Origin: Paramoeba atlantica
Lineage: Eukaryota > Discosea
DNA: 64,000 nt
Direction of reading: 5' to 3'
Assembly: GCA_977017575.1 (NCBI GenBank)
Contig: CDRNVI010000003.1
Coordinates: 806,001 to 870,000, forward strand
The notes under the pieces were generated by a model. That model worked only from the letters and a program-made list of their open reading frames with translations, did no database searches and was not told the origin of the DNA. The position numbers and the translations under genes are program-made. Shown here one piece after another: positions 20,456-31,131 of this stretch (positions are counted from its first letter, which is position 1; the number at the start of each line of letters is the position of its first letter).

Positions 20456-21211
20456 ATGAATGACCTCCCCCCACTATCTGACTCTCGCATTGGACGGTTT
20501 GTGGCCGAGAGTCAGGTTGGCGACACTATCGCGGTTTTATGGTCCTCAGACAAAGTGCCACGTGGAGAAATGTGGAAGGGAGTGGTGAAGAAGATTGGCG
20601 AAGAGAAAACAACTATGTTGGTGGACTATGCGAAATTTGGCGAGCTTACGTTTCCTCCGACGAATGCTCGATTACATGGGGTGGAGAAACTCGCCACTGA
20701 CCCTTACTCCGCTGCGATGGAGCGTGTTGAAGGCCGAGAGACTGGAACGTTCGAACCGCTTGAATTATCTACGTACGCGATGTTCATCGAGGCACCCTCG
20801 GAGACGCGAGATCGTAGTTTTGTGGAATTGGACGCTCATTTGCGTCGCTACTTTGGTATTGGAGCTGCCGAACGCAATGCCCCACGCTATCACCAAGACG
20901 AGCATCGGAAGAACGATTTGTTGCTAGCATTTTTGGCTTGGGTGCGAAACTCAATGAAAATGGGACTTGTATGGAAATCAGACGGGAACATGGCGGTCGG
21001 GGACAACATATTGGCGGCGTTGGTTGCTTACAAAGTTCGCGTTCAACATGGGGACTGCCGCGTCTTCGCACAGGCTCTTGAAGAAGCAAAAACGACCGGG
21101 GGACTGCGGGGAAAAATTCTACCTGCAATGATCAAAGCCATGGATACAAAAAACGACCGAACAGGGCGAAACGCGGGCCCGATGACAAAACCGCAAGGGA
21201 AAAAATTCTGA
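20456..21211 (+). CDS. Gag-like ORF1 of V element
   Basis: 251 codons from ATG 20456. The N-terminal part, VGDTIAVLWSSDKVPRGEMWKGVVKKIGEEKTTMLVDY, has the pattern of a small beta-barrel (Tudor/SH3-like) and resembles modules in the E-family gag and in LINE-B/C ORF1. The rest is helical and charged with a basic end (KPQGKKF). No zinc knuckle is seen. It precedes the YR frame by about 100 bp, the usual place of gag in VIPER-type elements. Role as gag is inferred from position. Confidence 0.6.
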   Translation: MNDLPPLSDSRIGRFVAESQVGDTIAVLWSSDKVPRGEMWKGVVKKIGEEKTTMLVDYAKFGELTFPPTNARLHGVEKLATDPYSAAMERVEGRETGTFEPLELSTYAMFIEAPSETRDRSFVELDAHLRRYFGIGAAERNAPRYHQDEHRKNDLLLAFLAWVRNSMKMGLVWKSDGNMAVGDNILAALVAYKVRVQHGDCRVFAQALEEAKTTGGLRGKILPAMIKAMDTKNDRTGRNAGPMTKPQGKKF

Positions 21212-21307
21212 CTCGAAGAATTCAACAGAAATTTAGTCCAAGAAACAATAGATTATATAAGGGGCAATATAATAGAACTATCAACATTAGGGGCAATAAT
21301 CTTTACA

Positions 21308-22456
21308 GTGAAGAATATTCTGGAAATATATTTATTAAGGGGCATAAAAAATCAATTTCAAGAAGAGGGAAACGAAACATACGGAAATCAAACGGAAACC
21401 ACAACCGGCGCCGGCACTACCAGTCATGTCCGAAGTACTCAGTACAAGCAACCTTCCACGAGCAACAGGGCTGTTACAGGGATAGTAACAAGATCAAGAG
21501 CAAAGAACTTACTGGAGATCGAAGACCTCTTCCTCGACCGCGTGGAAGGCAACAGAGAAACAAAAGCCGCGATTCCTACAGTCGACGTTCAACAAATGAT
21601 CGTTCTAGGCCAGGATCGTCTATTAGAAGAGAAATCCAACTCGCGCTGGAATCACCTTTCCAGCGTGTACAAACAGTATACAGTTTGGAAGGAAAACCTC
21701 GGAAACGACGTTCCAAGCGAAGATTGGTGCATAATATGCTTCTTGGAGTCGAAAATGAGACTAATCAATCCGCAAACTCAACGGGGTACCATCAGCATCC
21801 AAACCGCACATACGTATGCAAAGAGTCTGATACAAATCATATTCCGATCTGGGGGTCAATTGCAAAAGTCGACAGTAACAGCCTATATGCGATCCCTTCA
21901 GCGTCAAGGGGCTCAAATACCGGAGCATCAGGCGCCCCCGGCTACACGCGAACAAGTATTGGAGGCGTGCGAATGGCTGCTTCCGGACGAAGCCGCGGGC
22001 CTGACCTTGGCGTGGAAGACATGCAGCAGAATAGACGATGTCAAACATCTGAGGAAATTAGATTTACAAGTGGTAGATCTCGAGCGGAGAATACTGGGAG
22101 TAACGTTTCCGACTCACAAAGGGGATCCCTTCAGAGTAGGGACTGCTATTCCAATGACTTGCAACTTGACGGAGTGGAAAATCTTCATGGACCAATTGGA
22201 CAAGCTGAAGCCAGAAGACAAGTTCACGACTTTATCGACGCTGAGAGCCAATGCCGTGCTGAAGCGGGTGAAAGTAGAGTTGTCGGCACATTCTGTAAAA
22301 AGAGGGGCTCTAGTATCACTCCTCAGAGAGGGAGTTCCACTGTCGGTAATACAGCTGTTGGCCAAGCACAAAGATCTGGAGACATTGTGGATATATCTCC
22401 CTCGACTGGAAGTGGCCTTGTCCCTAGGGCTACAGGACGCGACAAAATTACTGTGA
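21308..22456 (+). CDS. Tyrosine recombinase of V element
   Basis: 382-codon frame; the first codon is not ATG, so the real start is uncertain. VTRSRAKNLLEIEDL near residue 60 is followed by an N-terminal core-binding region (SSVYKQYTVWKENLG, TAHTYAKSLIQIIF) and the catalytic region with SRIDDVKHLRKLDL (first Arg), LSAHSVKRGALVSLL (the HxxR block) and LLAKHKDLETLWIYL (final Tyr). The enzyme would integrate a circular or linear cDNA without a target duplication. It overlaps the RT frame. Confidence 0.75.
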   Translation: MKNILEIYLLRGIKNQFQEEGNETYGNQTETTTGAGTTSHVRSTQYKQPSTSNRAVTGIVTRSRAKNLLEIEDLFLDRVEGNRETKAAIPTVDVQQMIVLGQDRLLEEKSNSRWNHLSSVYKQYTVWKENLGNDVPSEDWCIICFLESKMRLINPQTQRGTISIQTAHTYAKSLIQIIFRSGGQLQKSTVTAYMRSLQRQGAQIPEHQAPPATREQVLEACEWLLPDEAAGLTLAWKTCSRIDDVKHLRKLDLQVVDLERRILGVTFPTHKGDPFRVGTAIPMTCNLTEWKIFMDQLDKLKPEDKFTTLSTLRANAVLKRVKVELSAHSVKRGALVSLLREGVPLSVIQLLAKHKDLETLWIYLPRLEVALSLGLQDATKLL

Positions 22457-24210
22457 ACCCAGAAAACACCAAAGGACATGACAAGAAAACTAAATCAGCG
22501 GTTTACATACTAAAACGTCAATTACAAGGTAGGTTCCCCTTGCACATCGGTAAGATCACGCTAGACAGCGATAACATTATAGGCGAACCGAATCCCGAAC
22601 CTATCTACGTGCATAATTCAACGGACATTGCTAACATTGCAACGAAGAAAATTGAAGACACAAACAATCAGTCTATGTCTCGCGGGCAGCTCACCCGACC
22701 ACCGAGCGTGCGAGCGTACAAAAATCAGGGAATAATAGCTCCTATCACAACCACAAGACTGTCATATTCTATACTGAACAATATGAATGACGATGGCAGC
22801 CTAGACTTTTTACATCTACTACAGAACGTCAACGCCTTTCACGCGCACATGCTGCGTGCACCTAAAGGCAATCGACCAGTGTCTCGATTTATGAGACATC
22901 ATTTACCAGACTTATTACGCATGGGGGTTGTAGAGAAGACCGAAGGACCGATAGTAGTACATCGTACCTTTACAGTTCCGAAGAAAGACTCCACACTTCG
23001 TCTAATCTGCGATTGTAGGAAACTCAACCGAGTTTTCGAATGCCCCCCCGCAATGCACCTACCATCCATACATAACGTGATTGAAAATCTGCTAGATTCG
23101 GAATGGATGGCTCACGCGGACGCACGGAGTTACTTTTACCAATTCTCCCTCGCTCCCGAGATCCGATCCTACTTTGGAGCGGTTTTAGGTCACGCTAGAG
23201 GAGAAACATGCAGTATTCAATTTTCTTCCATGCCCATGGGATGGTCATGGGCCCCGGCTATTGCACAGCGAGTTTCAAATCGCATTGTCCGGGACATTGG
23301 ATTGGCCTGGGTAGACAATTTTCTTTTGTTCGGAAAATCCAAGTCAGAAGTAGAAAACCATGCAAAAGAATTTCGCGCCCGAGTCCACGCAGTTCAACTA
23401 GAAGTAGATGATCTCACCATGAAGCCACTACAGCAAGCGTGCGTACTTGGTATTGAATTTGATCTAAAAAATAAGAAGTACCGCATGTCAGAAAAGTGGA
23501 CTGAAAAGGCGTATTCAAGATACAATGACATAATCGGGAATGGGACGTGGACAGCTGTGGAACTGTATACGCTTTCTGGTTTACTAATGTGGAGGGCCAC
23601 GGTTATGAAAATCCCACTATGCACTTTTGCACACCTTCTTCAAACACTAGGAAAAGTTGCCAGAAAAGTGCACGACGAAAAGTCTTGGGAGATCTCCTTC
23701 TCTCCGACCGACCACCTGTTAGGCGAACTGACTGATGCATTTTCCGCACTCAAGCGAAATGTTTGGTTAAAAAAGATAGGTCATATACCCAAAGAAGAAA
23801 AGGTGGAAGTTTGGACTGATGCCAGTTCAATCGCATGGGCTATTCTGTTGTTCAATCAAGGCATTCTCGAAACTGCAAAACAGGGCATGACAAAGCCCGG
23901 AGCCCATATATTCTACTCAGAGCTGAGTGCGGCTCTTGGTGGAATTATGGCAGCAGTCAGAAAAGGACATCGGGACATTCTATTGAACGTCGACAACGCG
24001 CCTGTGGCCATGTCCCTCCAGAGGCGGGCAAGCACTAACTTCACTGCCAATAGGTGGATGCAGTACATCCCATCAAACACTAACCTGGAAGTAAAGTGGG
24101 TACCTACCAACGCCCAAATAGCAGATCCCTTCACGAGAAAATCCAGCGCTGAAGACTTGACACCACTGCCCTCCATCGGTACTTATATTGAGAGCCTACG
24201 GCGCCCGTAG
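21685..24210 (+). CDS. Reverse transcriptase-RNase H of V element
   Basis: 841-codon open frame; recognisable protein begins near 22790 (MNDDGSLDFLHLLQNV). RT signatures: VHRTFTVPKKDSTLRLICDCRKLN, MAHADARSYFYQFSL, SMPMGWSWAPAIAQ, IGLAWVDNFLLFGKS. RNase H: EVWTDASSIAWAILLF, FYSELSAALGGIMAA, LLNVDNAPVAMSL, KWVPTNAQIADPFTR. This RT belongs with DIRS/Ngaro/VIPER RTs, not with the LINE RTs in the window. The upstream part of the frame overlaps YR and may not be translated. Confidence 0.75.
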   Translation: MEGKPRKRRSKRRLVHNMLLGVENETNQSANSTGYHQHPNRTYVCKESDTNHIPIWGSIAKVDSNSLYAIPSASRGSNTGASGAPGYTRTSIGGVRMAASGRSRGPDLGVEDMQQNRRCQTSEEIRFTSGRSRAENTGSNVSDSQRGSLQSRDCYSNDLQLDGVENLHGPIGQAEARRQVHDFIDAESQCRAEAGESRVVGTFCKKRGSSITPQRGSSTVGNTAVGQAQRSGDIVDISPSTGSGLVPRATGRDKITVNPENTKGHDKKTKSAVYILKRQLQGRFPLHIGKITLDSDNIIGEPNPEPIYVHNSTDIANIATKKIEDTNNQSMSRGQLTRPPSVRAYKNQGIIAPITTTRLSYSILNNMNDDGSLDFLHLLQNVNAFHAHMLRAPKGNRPVSRFMRHHLPDLLRMGVVEKTEGPIVVHRTFTVPKKDSTLRLICDCRKLNRVFECPPAMHLPSIHNVIENLLDSEWMAHADARSYFYQFSLAPEIRSYFGAVLGHARGETCSIQFSSMPMGWSWAPAIAQRVSNRIVRDIGLAWVDNFLLFGKSKSEVENHAKEFRARVHAVQLEVDDLTMKPLQQACVLGIEFDLKNKKYRMSEKWTEKAYSRYNDIIGNGTWTAVELYTLSGLLMWRATVMKIPLCTFAHLLQTLGKVARKVHDEKSWEISFSPTDHLLGELTDAFSALKRNVWLKKIGHIPKEEKVEVWTDASSIAWAILLFNQGILETAKQGMTKPGAHIFYSELSAALGGIMAAVRKGHRDILLNVDNAPVAMSLQRRASTNFTANRWMQYIPSNTNLEVKWVPTNAQIADPFTRKSSAEDLTPLPSIGTYIESLRRP

Positions 24211-24376
24211 GGAATTCCGCATTTTCAAAGCAAACCATACTTAGCCCTCATCTAGTTTGCCCATTAGAAGAAAATAGAAGAACGTATAGCACATGGAATG
24301 AGTCTAATATTTAATGAGTTACACTTCTGCAAGAATTGAAGAGTTTAGTTTATCCTATTTTCTAAAACAGACGAAA
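24211..24376. other. Right terminus of V element
   Basis: Short non-coding stretch with CGCATTTTCAAAGCAAACC and AATGAGTTACAC, the repeat motifs shared with the left end at 20408-20447. Confidence 0.5.
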
Positions 24377-24679
24377 TTAAAATGTATGTCCCTCGGCTTC
24401 TGAAGGGTCCCAATCGTCTGCATCGGCGGCGTGCGCAACGGAGGAGACATATGCTGCTGTTGCGTGGAGGAGCGAAGACCTGAGACCAAAACCCCCGTTG
24501 CGCTTCTTACGTTGGATTTGGTCACGCGCGTGGGAATCCAGAGGGAAAAGTGCCCATTCCGCGGCTTTTAGAACATTTTCATCAAGGGAATTACAAAGCT
24601 CAGAAAGCGCATGAGGGGGTGTCGTGCGAAGTGCGTAGACCATTTGACAGAATCCAGTGCACTGCCGGATGAGGGACAT
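24377..24679 (-). pseudogene. LINE-A RT C-terminal fragment
   Basis: About 100 codons reading SLIRQCTGFCQMVYALRTTP...RKKRNGGFGLRSSLLHATAAYVSSVAHAAD, colinear with LINE-A 3700-3990. Truncated at both ends. A duplicated ATTTTTTTTTTGATTT at its right edge (24679-24714) borders the LINE-B start. Confidence 0.75.
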
Positions 24680-24720
24680 TTTTTTTTTTGATTTTGCATT
24701 TTTTTTTTGATTTAATCGCT

Positions 24721-26871
24721 ATGACACGCCTTGCCCACGCACGCCTTGCTCGCGCAGACTCTCAGACATCGAAAGGCTTGGGCCTGAAAACAGGTAGACT
24801 AAAAGTGAAATCACGAATGCAAGACAAGAGGGGCCAAGAGAACAGTGAGAAAAAGTGCATAGTCAATGACGTTTCGGGTGACACTTTTGATGAGACTATT
24901 CCCCCCACCACGACAAAGACGCGCATACCACGAATAAAAGTCATTGGAGCATCTACCCCCCCACCGACCAAACCGAAGAAAACGCCACGCATCAGAATCG
25001 TCGGAGGAGAACCTCTTCTTTCAAAGATTTGGGCAGACCACGGGACTGACCAGGCCAATTACCTCCAGGGAAACCAGAACTCCGAAGAAGGATCTGTAGC
25101 TCTGCCAAAAGATTGGGCTGGCCATGGCGAACAACACGGCGAGCATTCCGACAATACCATTAAAATCAAGCCTAAAACTTTTCGATTCACGCCTTCAAAC
25201 GCCCAATCAGCCAGCGACCCACAACAAGCAAAAACGTCGGATATCGAAACGACTCAAGACTCAAGACTGATCCAGCGCGATATCGAAAATGATGAGCAAC
25301 TCTCTGAAGATGAAAGTGACGAGATGTCCCTTGACAGCGATTGTGGGGTCATCGAAGAGCTTGCAAATCGGGGCGCCGTTTCCAAAGCACCGGATCATGT
25401 GCACAATGTCGTAGCAAAGTGGGGTAAAGGCACAGCTTGCATAATCGAATGGGGATTCCGTCAGGAAACGACAAACTACGTATCGAAGGGAGTCGTCGTA
25501 GGCAGAACATCTCGCAAAGGACTAATAAAAATCAAGATTTCATATGCACCAGCCCAAGGCAGCGAAGGTCCAAGTGGATTCCTTTACCTTCCGCAGACAA
25601 GCAAAATCAGAATCTGTTCCATACGAGCCACGAAGCTGATTAAAATCGAAGCCATCGCGCGGAACTTAGAAGAACAAGCTGAGAACGTATCGAATGAAGA
25701 TGGTCAAGGAGATCTCGAGCCACTGCCCCCGATGACGCCCATTGATTCATCATTTTCAGTCCATGTAGTCGCAATCTTTCGTGCAATACTTCGTGGGTAT
25801 CCAACTGTAGAACTTGATTCCGAGAAAACTGCAGTTTGGCACAAATTCCTGAACGCCCCAAGGGACTCGCTCGCAACCATTCGCCAACTCTCACGGCAAA
25901 ATCAACGCGTAGGACATATAATCAAGCATACGGACCAATCAGAGGGCGAAAATCTGAGCGCCCAACAGAGAGAGGAACTAGGAATCGACCGTCGCTCGAT
26001 TAGAAATGCTTTAGTGACCGCCCGCGCCGGAAACGTAGGGAAAGCTACTCGAATTCTGGACAACGTCTACAAGGAGTCCGCTCTCACAGCAGATGAAAAG
26101 GTACAAAAACTTCGCACATTGCATCCGGAAGGACCTAACATACAAATCCCGGAAGCTGACTTTCCACGAATCGGCATTGTAGAGAAATCGGAAGTCCGTC
26201 TTGCGGTCGAAAAACTTGCGCGAGGGGCCTCTCCAGGACCAAGCGGACTCAGCGAAAGTATGATGCGTTTGCTAGTTGACGATGAAGAAACGTGCCTGTC
26301 ATTGTGTCACATGGTCCGAGATGTTATCAATGGTGAAATACCGTCAAGCGTGCGGAAGCGTCTTACTCGATGCCGAATTATTGCTCTTCCGAAGCCACAA
26401 AATGGTATACGCCCGGTTGCCATGGGGGACACGATCCTCAAAATCTGCGGGTCCATTTTACTTCAGCGACATGAAGCCGCACTAGGAAAGTACTTTGCGC
26501 CCATCCAACGAGGTGTATTCCACAAGAACGCGTGTGAATCAATAGTGCACGAACTACTAAGTGAATACGAGAATGGACACGCATTGATTACGGTTGACTT
26601 CAGCAATGCGTATAACACTCCACGTCGTGACGCTATAACCCAGGCACTACTAGATAATCCCGTGTTTAAACCTTTCATGCGCATGTTTTATCTGGAATAC
26701 GGCCTGCCATCTGAACTATTGTTTTTCGCCCACAATGCCCTTTTTGCAACAATAGAAAGCTCTTCAGGAATTCGCCAGGGATCATCCCTATCCTCCATGT
26801 ACTTCTGTGCACTCTTACAAGGTCCTCTTCGAGAAGTCCTAAGCCTATACCCTGACGTCAAAATAAGGGCC
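24721..26871 (+). CDS. LINE-B copy 2, N-terminal and RT part
   Basis: 717 open codons from ATG 24721 (MTRLAHARLARADSQTSKG). A disordered, charged N-terminal half carries a small-barrel-like module (KWGKGTACIIEWGFRQETTN...GVVVGRTSRKGLIKIKISY), then RT: LARGASPGPSGLSESMMRLL, CRIIALPKPQNGIRPVAMGD, ITVDFSNAYNTPRRDA, GIRQGSSLSSMYFCALLQG and DVKIRA. It stops where element T1 entered, just before the Y-x-DD block, which is found on the other side at 29617 (RAYQDDVTLSS). No SL exon is seen upstream, so the 5' end may be truncated. Confidence 0.85.
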
Positions 26872-27055
26872 AGGGGGGGCATTCGATGAAAATTCATCGA
26901 ACGCACCGTGCGTTCGATGACCAGGCGTCCCGTTCGATGAATATTCATCGAACGGGCAGTGCGTTCGATGAATCATTCATCCAACGGGCACTGCTGCACG
27001 AATTTTTCGTCTCGATTTTTTTGGGGGGAATTTGAACATTACCATCTCGTTTACA

Positions 27056-27210
27056 TGTCTGGAGGCAAGGCCCAACTGTCAGCGAAGCCCAAGTGTGCAA
27101 GCAAGGCCCCCGTCTGCGAGCAAGGCCCAACTGTGAGCGTAGCCCGCTTCTGGAGGCAAAGCCCTCCTTTTCGAGAAAGGCCCAACTGTGAGCGTAGCCC
27201 TGGGACATAA
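27056..27210. repeat. Imperfect short tandem repeats in T1
   Basis: Variants of GCAAGGCCCAACTGTGAGCG and GCGTAGCCC recur five to six times. No coding meaning is seen. Confidence 0.6.
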
Positions 27211-27229
27211 TTATATTTTTTGGCGACCC

Positions 27230-27436
27230 GCGCGCTCCATGCGGAGGTGGTGGATATTAGCACGGCGGGCGGATGAGTTGGCATCACGGCCTTCTTTTTC
27301 CATCGGGCACGAGGGAGCGGCAAAATCTCAGGAGCTACTCCTGATTCTTTTGCTTTGGAGCGTGTGAACACTCCCATGAAAGGTAAAAAAAGTAAATAAT
27401 CAACAAGGTACAGAAACTGTATCTTTATCGTCAAAG
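27230..27436 (-). mobile_element. SL exon plus LINE-C-like ORF1 start inside T1
   Basis: Minus strand: 36 nt of SL exon (27436 to 27401, one base different from the others), a 24-nt leader, and ATG at 27376 opening MGVFTRSKAKESGVAPEILP, closely related to the LINE-C ORF1 start (MGMLTRAKAKDTGVAP). Homology ends after about 45 codons. It is a 5' fragment of a LINE-C relative, separated from its body. Confidence 0.75.
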
Positions 27437-28100
27437 ATTATTGTACGTGTGCTTCTCTCTAGATTCGTGGGAAGCAATTTGCGAAGCCCAACTACCTTGA
27501 TAACAAATTTTAGTACCCATTTTGGCCGCGCGGGGGCCCCCGCGTGAGCGGGGGTGCGCGCGGCCGCGAAACGGCGAGGGCCCGCGTGAGCGGGCCTGAG
27601 CCGTACCCCGCGTAGGATTCCCCTGTGCGTCGTTAGTGGGAAGCAATTTGCGAAGCTCACTGAATTTCGTAGTTTTCGCTACGCAGGCGTTGTCAACGTA
27701 TATAGTGAAGTGTAGGATACTGAACGCACGGAAAATGAAAATCAAAAAAAAATTCTTGGGTGTTCCACAAAAGTCCTTGACATATGCAAAAGTCCTTGAC
27801 TTGCACCGTAAATTTCCGTTCGTTGAGTACTCAACGAAAATCCGGCAGTTCGTTGAGTACAACGAACGTACCCCCAACCCAATATTTTTTGGGTCGCGCA
27901 CTGAGGACCTGTGTCTGCCACTTCCGCAGGTTTGTGTATTTGTAAGTTATGATTTTATCTTTGTAAACTTATGAGGCAATAGTTTTAAGAATCCTTCCGC
28001 TTTTTGATAACGTTTCGGATTTGTTTTTGTCTTACGGATCAAGGTAGCAGCCAGGAGCATGATGCAGACCGAAACGAGCTATTTTTTTACAAAAAAAAAT
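27437..28100. other. T1 interior, no gene
   Basis: Contains TGGGAAGCAATTTGCGAAG twice (27468, 27641), a GC-rich block with GGGCCCGCGTGAGCGGG-type inverted motifs (27530-27605), and palindromic CGTTGAGTACTCAACG-like units (27818-27870). No coding region is supported. Confidence 0.5.
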
Positions 28101-28257
28101 TGCGTTTTCATTCATCGAACAGGACATCCTGTTCGATGAATGATTCATCGAACGGGTCGTACTGCAATCCATTCATCGAACAGGATGTCCTGTTCGATGA
28201 ATATTCATCGAACGGACAGTGCGTTCGATGAATATTCATCGAGTGCCCCCCCTCCCC

Positions 28258-29594
28258 CACTTTTTGAATATCACTTTTCAACCTGGAATAACAATCCTTC
28301 TGTGCAGAAAATCCTTTTATAAATAAAATATCTTTTTTTTTTTTGACGAAGGTAACTATATTTAGATATATTCGCCATCATTTGTGCAAAGGGGCGATTA
28401 TTCGAAAATTTTGATTTTGCTAATTTTTTTTCTAATTATGTAAAGGGAAGGGTGGTGATCCAAAATTTTCGAGTAGCAAAGTAAAGCAAAAGCTTTATTA
28501 ACTTTTGCAAATTATCTTCTAATCACCTTTGCATGTGATGTGTGTAAGATACCAAGTTGTCGCTTGTTGTGAACTGTCCCGCAATGGCGTTGTGCCGTGC
28601 GATTATGCCGTGCCCGCACTTGCATACCAGTGCGTGGTCACCTTCGGGGTCAAGCGGCAACGAGCATTTCTCCAGAGGACAGGGCCGGAAAGCTGGGTAA
28701 ATAGTATCCCCGAGCCACCAACGCACAAGAGTACGGAATTCAGTCGGTGTGTAGGCTAAGCCGCTTTTCTTGGAGGGGATTACGAAAGCCCACTCCGAGG
28801 CCCCTTCTCTCTGGCCCTCGTTCGAAGGTCGGCACGAGCAAACGACTCCCGAAATTCGTAGGAAGCGATGGCATGACTCAGATCGCGTTGGCGAGGAATT
28901 ACCAGCTCTGTGCTAAGTTCTTGTGCATCGTTATTCGAGTTAAGCGTGGTCATCGACAATGCGAGGCTTTTTGATATTAATCCGCACTGTTCGACGACTG
29001 CCGTCCCGGTGCGTTTGTTGACCTCCCGAACAGCTTGGGTGAACCCCTCAGCGTCCTCTGGGTCCCACCGGTCTTTGTTTGATGCAAAAGCGACGGAGGC
29101 TACGTAGGCGGAACTCGCGTGTTCCTCCGCTGACCGGAGCCCCAACCCCCCGTACCGCTTTTCACGTTGCGCCTGGCGTCGGGCCCCATCGCTCAGAGGG
29201 CGAAAGAAGTGTTCAGTGGTACGCTGGACGGCATCGTCTAGGCGTTTGCAGATATCCTGTAGTTCAGCGGTCGGAGTGGATCTGAGAGAGTACACCATTT
29301 GACAGAAACCTGTACAGTGTCGGATCAGAGACAATGCAATCTGGGGATCATCAAGCGTGGTTATGGCCTCCAACGACTCTTCGGCTAAGTCGATTGCGTT
29401 TTTGAGGAAGAACTCTCGGCAAAATTGGGTGGATCCAACCGGGCTCCCCAAAATATGGAAATTACCTTCCCCATTTTTGTTCAAACCGGGAATGTCGGGG
29501 AAAAGGGAAGAACGGTGGGAGGAAGCGGGGTGTGATATAAGCTCGCACTTTGCCACGTTGAGGTGTAATCCCCATTTTGGGCCGGTTATCGCAA
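28258..29594 (-). mobile_element. LINE-A fragment inserted in T1
   Basis: Minus strand LINE-A from just after the RT active site (TGPKWGLHLNVAKCELISH) through the linker to the CCHC module (CPLEKCSLPLDPEGDHALVC...ARHN) near 28560, then unrelated A/T-rich sequence with an A-run (28329-28341). A 22-bp duplication of the T1 right end flanks it (28236-28257 and 29595-29616, core TCATCGAGTGCCCCCCC). There is a frame change near 28760. Confidence 0.8.
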
Positions 29595-29616
29595 TCATCG
29601 AGTGCCCCCCCTCCCC

Positions 29617-31131
29617 AAAATAAGAGCCTACCAAGACGACGTGACTCTCAGTTCCACCAACGTGCGATCACTCGAAGCGGCGTTCCTGCACTTACGCGAA
29701 ACCACAGCCGAGCTCAATCTATGCGTTAACTTTCAAAAATGTGAATTCTTTCAGAAATGTGCGTCATGCGAACCCTTTTCATTAGAAAACTTAGGCGATA
29801 ATCTTTGCACCGAGTCGATAAAGATCCTAGGAGCCTATATCGGCAAAGACAATGTGGTAGAAGATCTTCTCCTGCGCAAATTGAACAAGCACAAATGCCT
29901 ATTTCGTCGCCTTCTTCTCATGGGCCCGAGTAACCTCTCTCTGGCGATTTTGCGCCGCTGTACAATTCCACGCCAAGACTACCATTTAAGAGTTCACCGC
30001 CCGGAGGCTACTCTTTACCTAGCCCAATCTTTCGAGCAGCACATACACGAGGTCCTGCAGAAATGGTGTGGCGCCGATGTCCAGGCACTCAAGCTTGCAG
30101 CGCTCCCGCAATAACTAGGCGGATTAGGCTTGATTTCTTGCACTCTGAAACAACAATATTACTTCGCAGCGGCCCGAGAATCTATTGAAGAGCAATTTGA
30201 ACCCAATAACGCTCCGGTAGATTCAGAGGGCAGCGGCAAGGTCAAAGCTAAAGCTCAGAGCCGCGCGGAAAAGGCCCGCAAATTTCTTAAAAAGAACTTG
30301 AGCCAAGCGCATGACAAGCAATTAATTGAAGTGCAAAAAGACTCAACCTTAACAAATATCTTGAAGCGCACCAAGGAAGCTAATTTTCACCTCGAACATA
30401 CAAGTAACTACGTTAACCCGTATCTTTTCAGATACACGCTCATGATGCGCTTGGGAATCGGCGTGCCAAAATCACCGGCCAAAATGATTTGCCCTGGATG
30501 TTCGAATCAAGAATCTCCTTCAACCATCCTTCCCCACGTTGCTGGATGTTCCCGTTGCTCCGGCATGAACTCTACCCGCAAGCATTCACACATAGTCCGT
30601 TATCTCGCAGAGTTATGCTCAAAAGCAGGCCTTCCTAGTGTCATCGAACCGCGCATTTACTCTTCGTACCACTGCACAAAATGTAAGTGCACGATTTCCG
30701 CAGAAGTCGCCGAGCAACATCCTTGCAAAGCCCGCCGCATTCGTTCCGGCCCAGATCTTGCCATCATGTGGCCTCACATCGGTGAGGTGCTCTATGATTT
30801 TACAGTGGTTCACACGTGCTGTACTAGCTATGCGAAACAAATCAGCTCTGCCCTCATGCAACAGGTCGCCGACAGAAAGTACAAGAAATATGTGGTTGAG
30901 AAAGGCGTCGACAGCGATTCATTCAAATGTCTGGCCGCAACAGATTGCGGCCTGCTACATGTTGATACAAAGGCCCTATTAAAGGCTCTCTCACAAAGAG
31001 CGAAGCTGAACTATGATAACGTGCGCAATGCGTTCCAACTCGAGATTGAGAAGATGTCAGCTTACACGATAGTATCTCAACTCAGAGACTACATCCCGGC
31101 AGAGAAATGGATGGGAGGACTTCGGTTGTAA
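29617..31131 (+). CDS. LINE-B copy 2, RT end and restriction-like endonuclease
   Basis: Continues the 24721-26871 frame beyond T1: KIRAYQDDVTLSSTNVRSLE (catalytic DD), KILGAYIGKDNVVEDLL, RLLLMGPSNLSLAILRRC, then one in-frame TAA (30112-30114) in PQ*LGGLGL, SYKKNLSQ-type linker, TSNYVNPYLFRYTLMMRLGI, CPGCSNQE...CSRCSGMNSTRKHS, the second Cys pair, RSGPDLAIMWPHIGEVLYDF (RLE) and the end LRDYIPAEKWMGGLRL. With the first part it amounts to about 1,220 codons and all catalytic blocks, so copy 2 is the LINE-B reference for this window. Confidence 0.85.

Larger units (their letters stand above)
20408..24323 (+). mobile_element. VIPER/Ngaro-like YR retroelement (V), looks whole
   Basis: Fossil or possibly young element of tyrosine-recombinase type. 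Parts in order: gag-like ORF (20456-21211), YR (21308-22456), RT-RNase H (frame 21685-24210, recognisable from about 22790). The YR and RT frames overlap, as in VIPER-group elements. Termini share TTTTCAAAGCAAA (about 20434 and 24220) as a direct repeat, and GTGTAACTCATT (20408) recurs inverted as AATGAGTTACAC (24312), consistent with non-LTR termini of YR elements. VIPER is known from trypanosomes, which fits the SL evidence. It looks whole, with no obvious break. Confidence 0.75.
26872..29612. mobile_element. T1, foldback-like DNA element inserted in LINE-B (includes nested LINE-A)
   Basis: Inserted between two copies of AAAATAAGRGCC (26860-26871, 29617-29628). The ends are inverted: AGGGGGGGCATTCGATGA on the left, and the complement of TCATCGAGTGCCCCCCCT on the right. 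Inside each end lie 7-8 alternating copies of ATTCATCGAA/TTCGATGAAT forming short palindromes (26880-26990 and 28108-28245). Without the LINE-A (28258-29594) T1 is about 1.4 kb. No transposase is seen, so it would be non-autonomous. A 12-bp duplication is unusual for a DNA transposon, and four extra C lie at the right edge. Confidence 0.65.
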
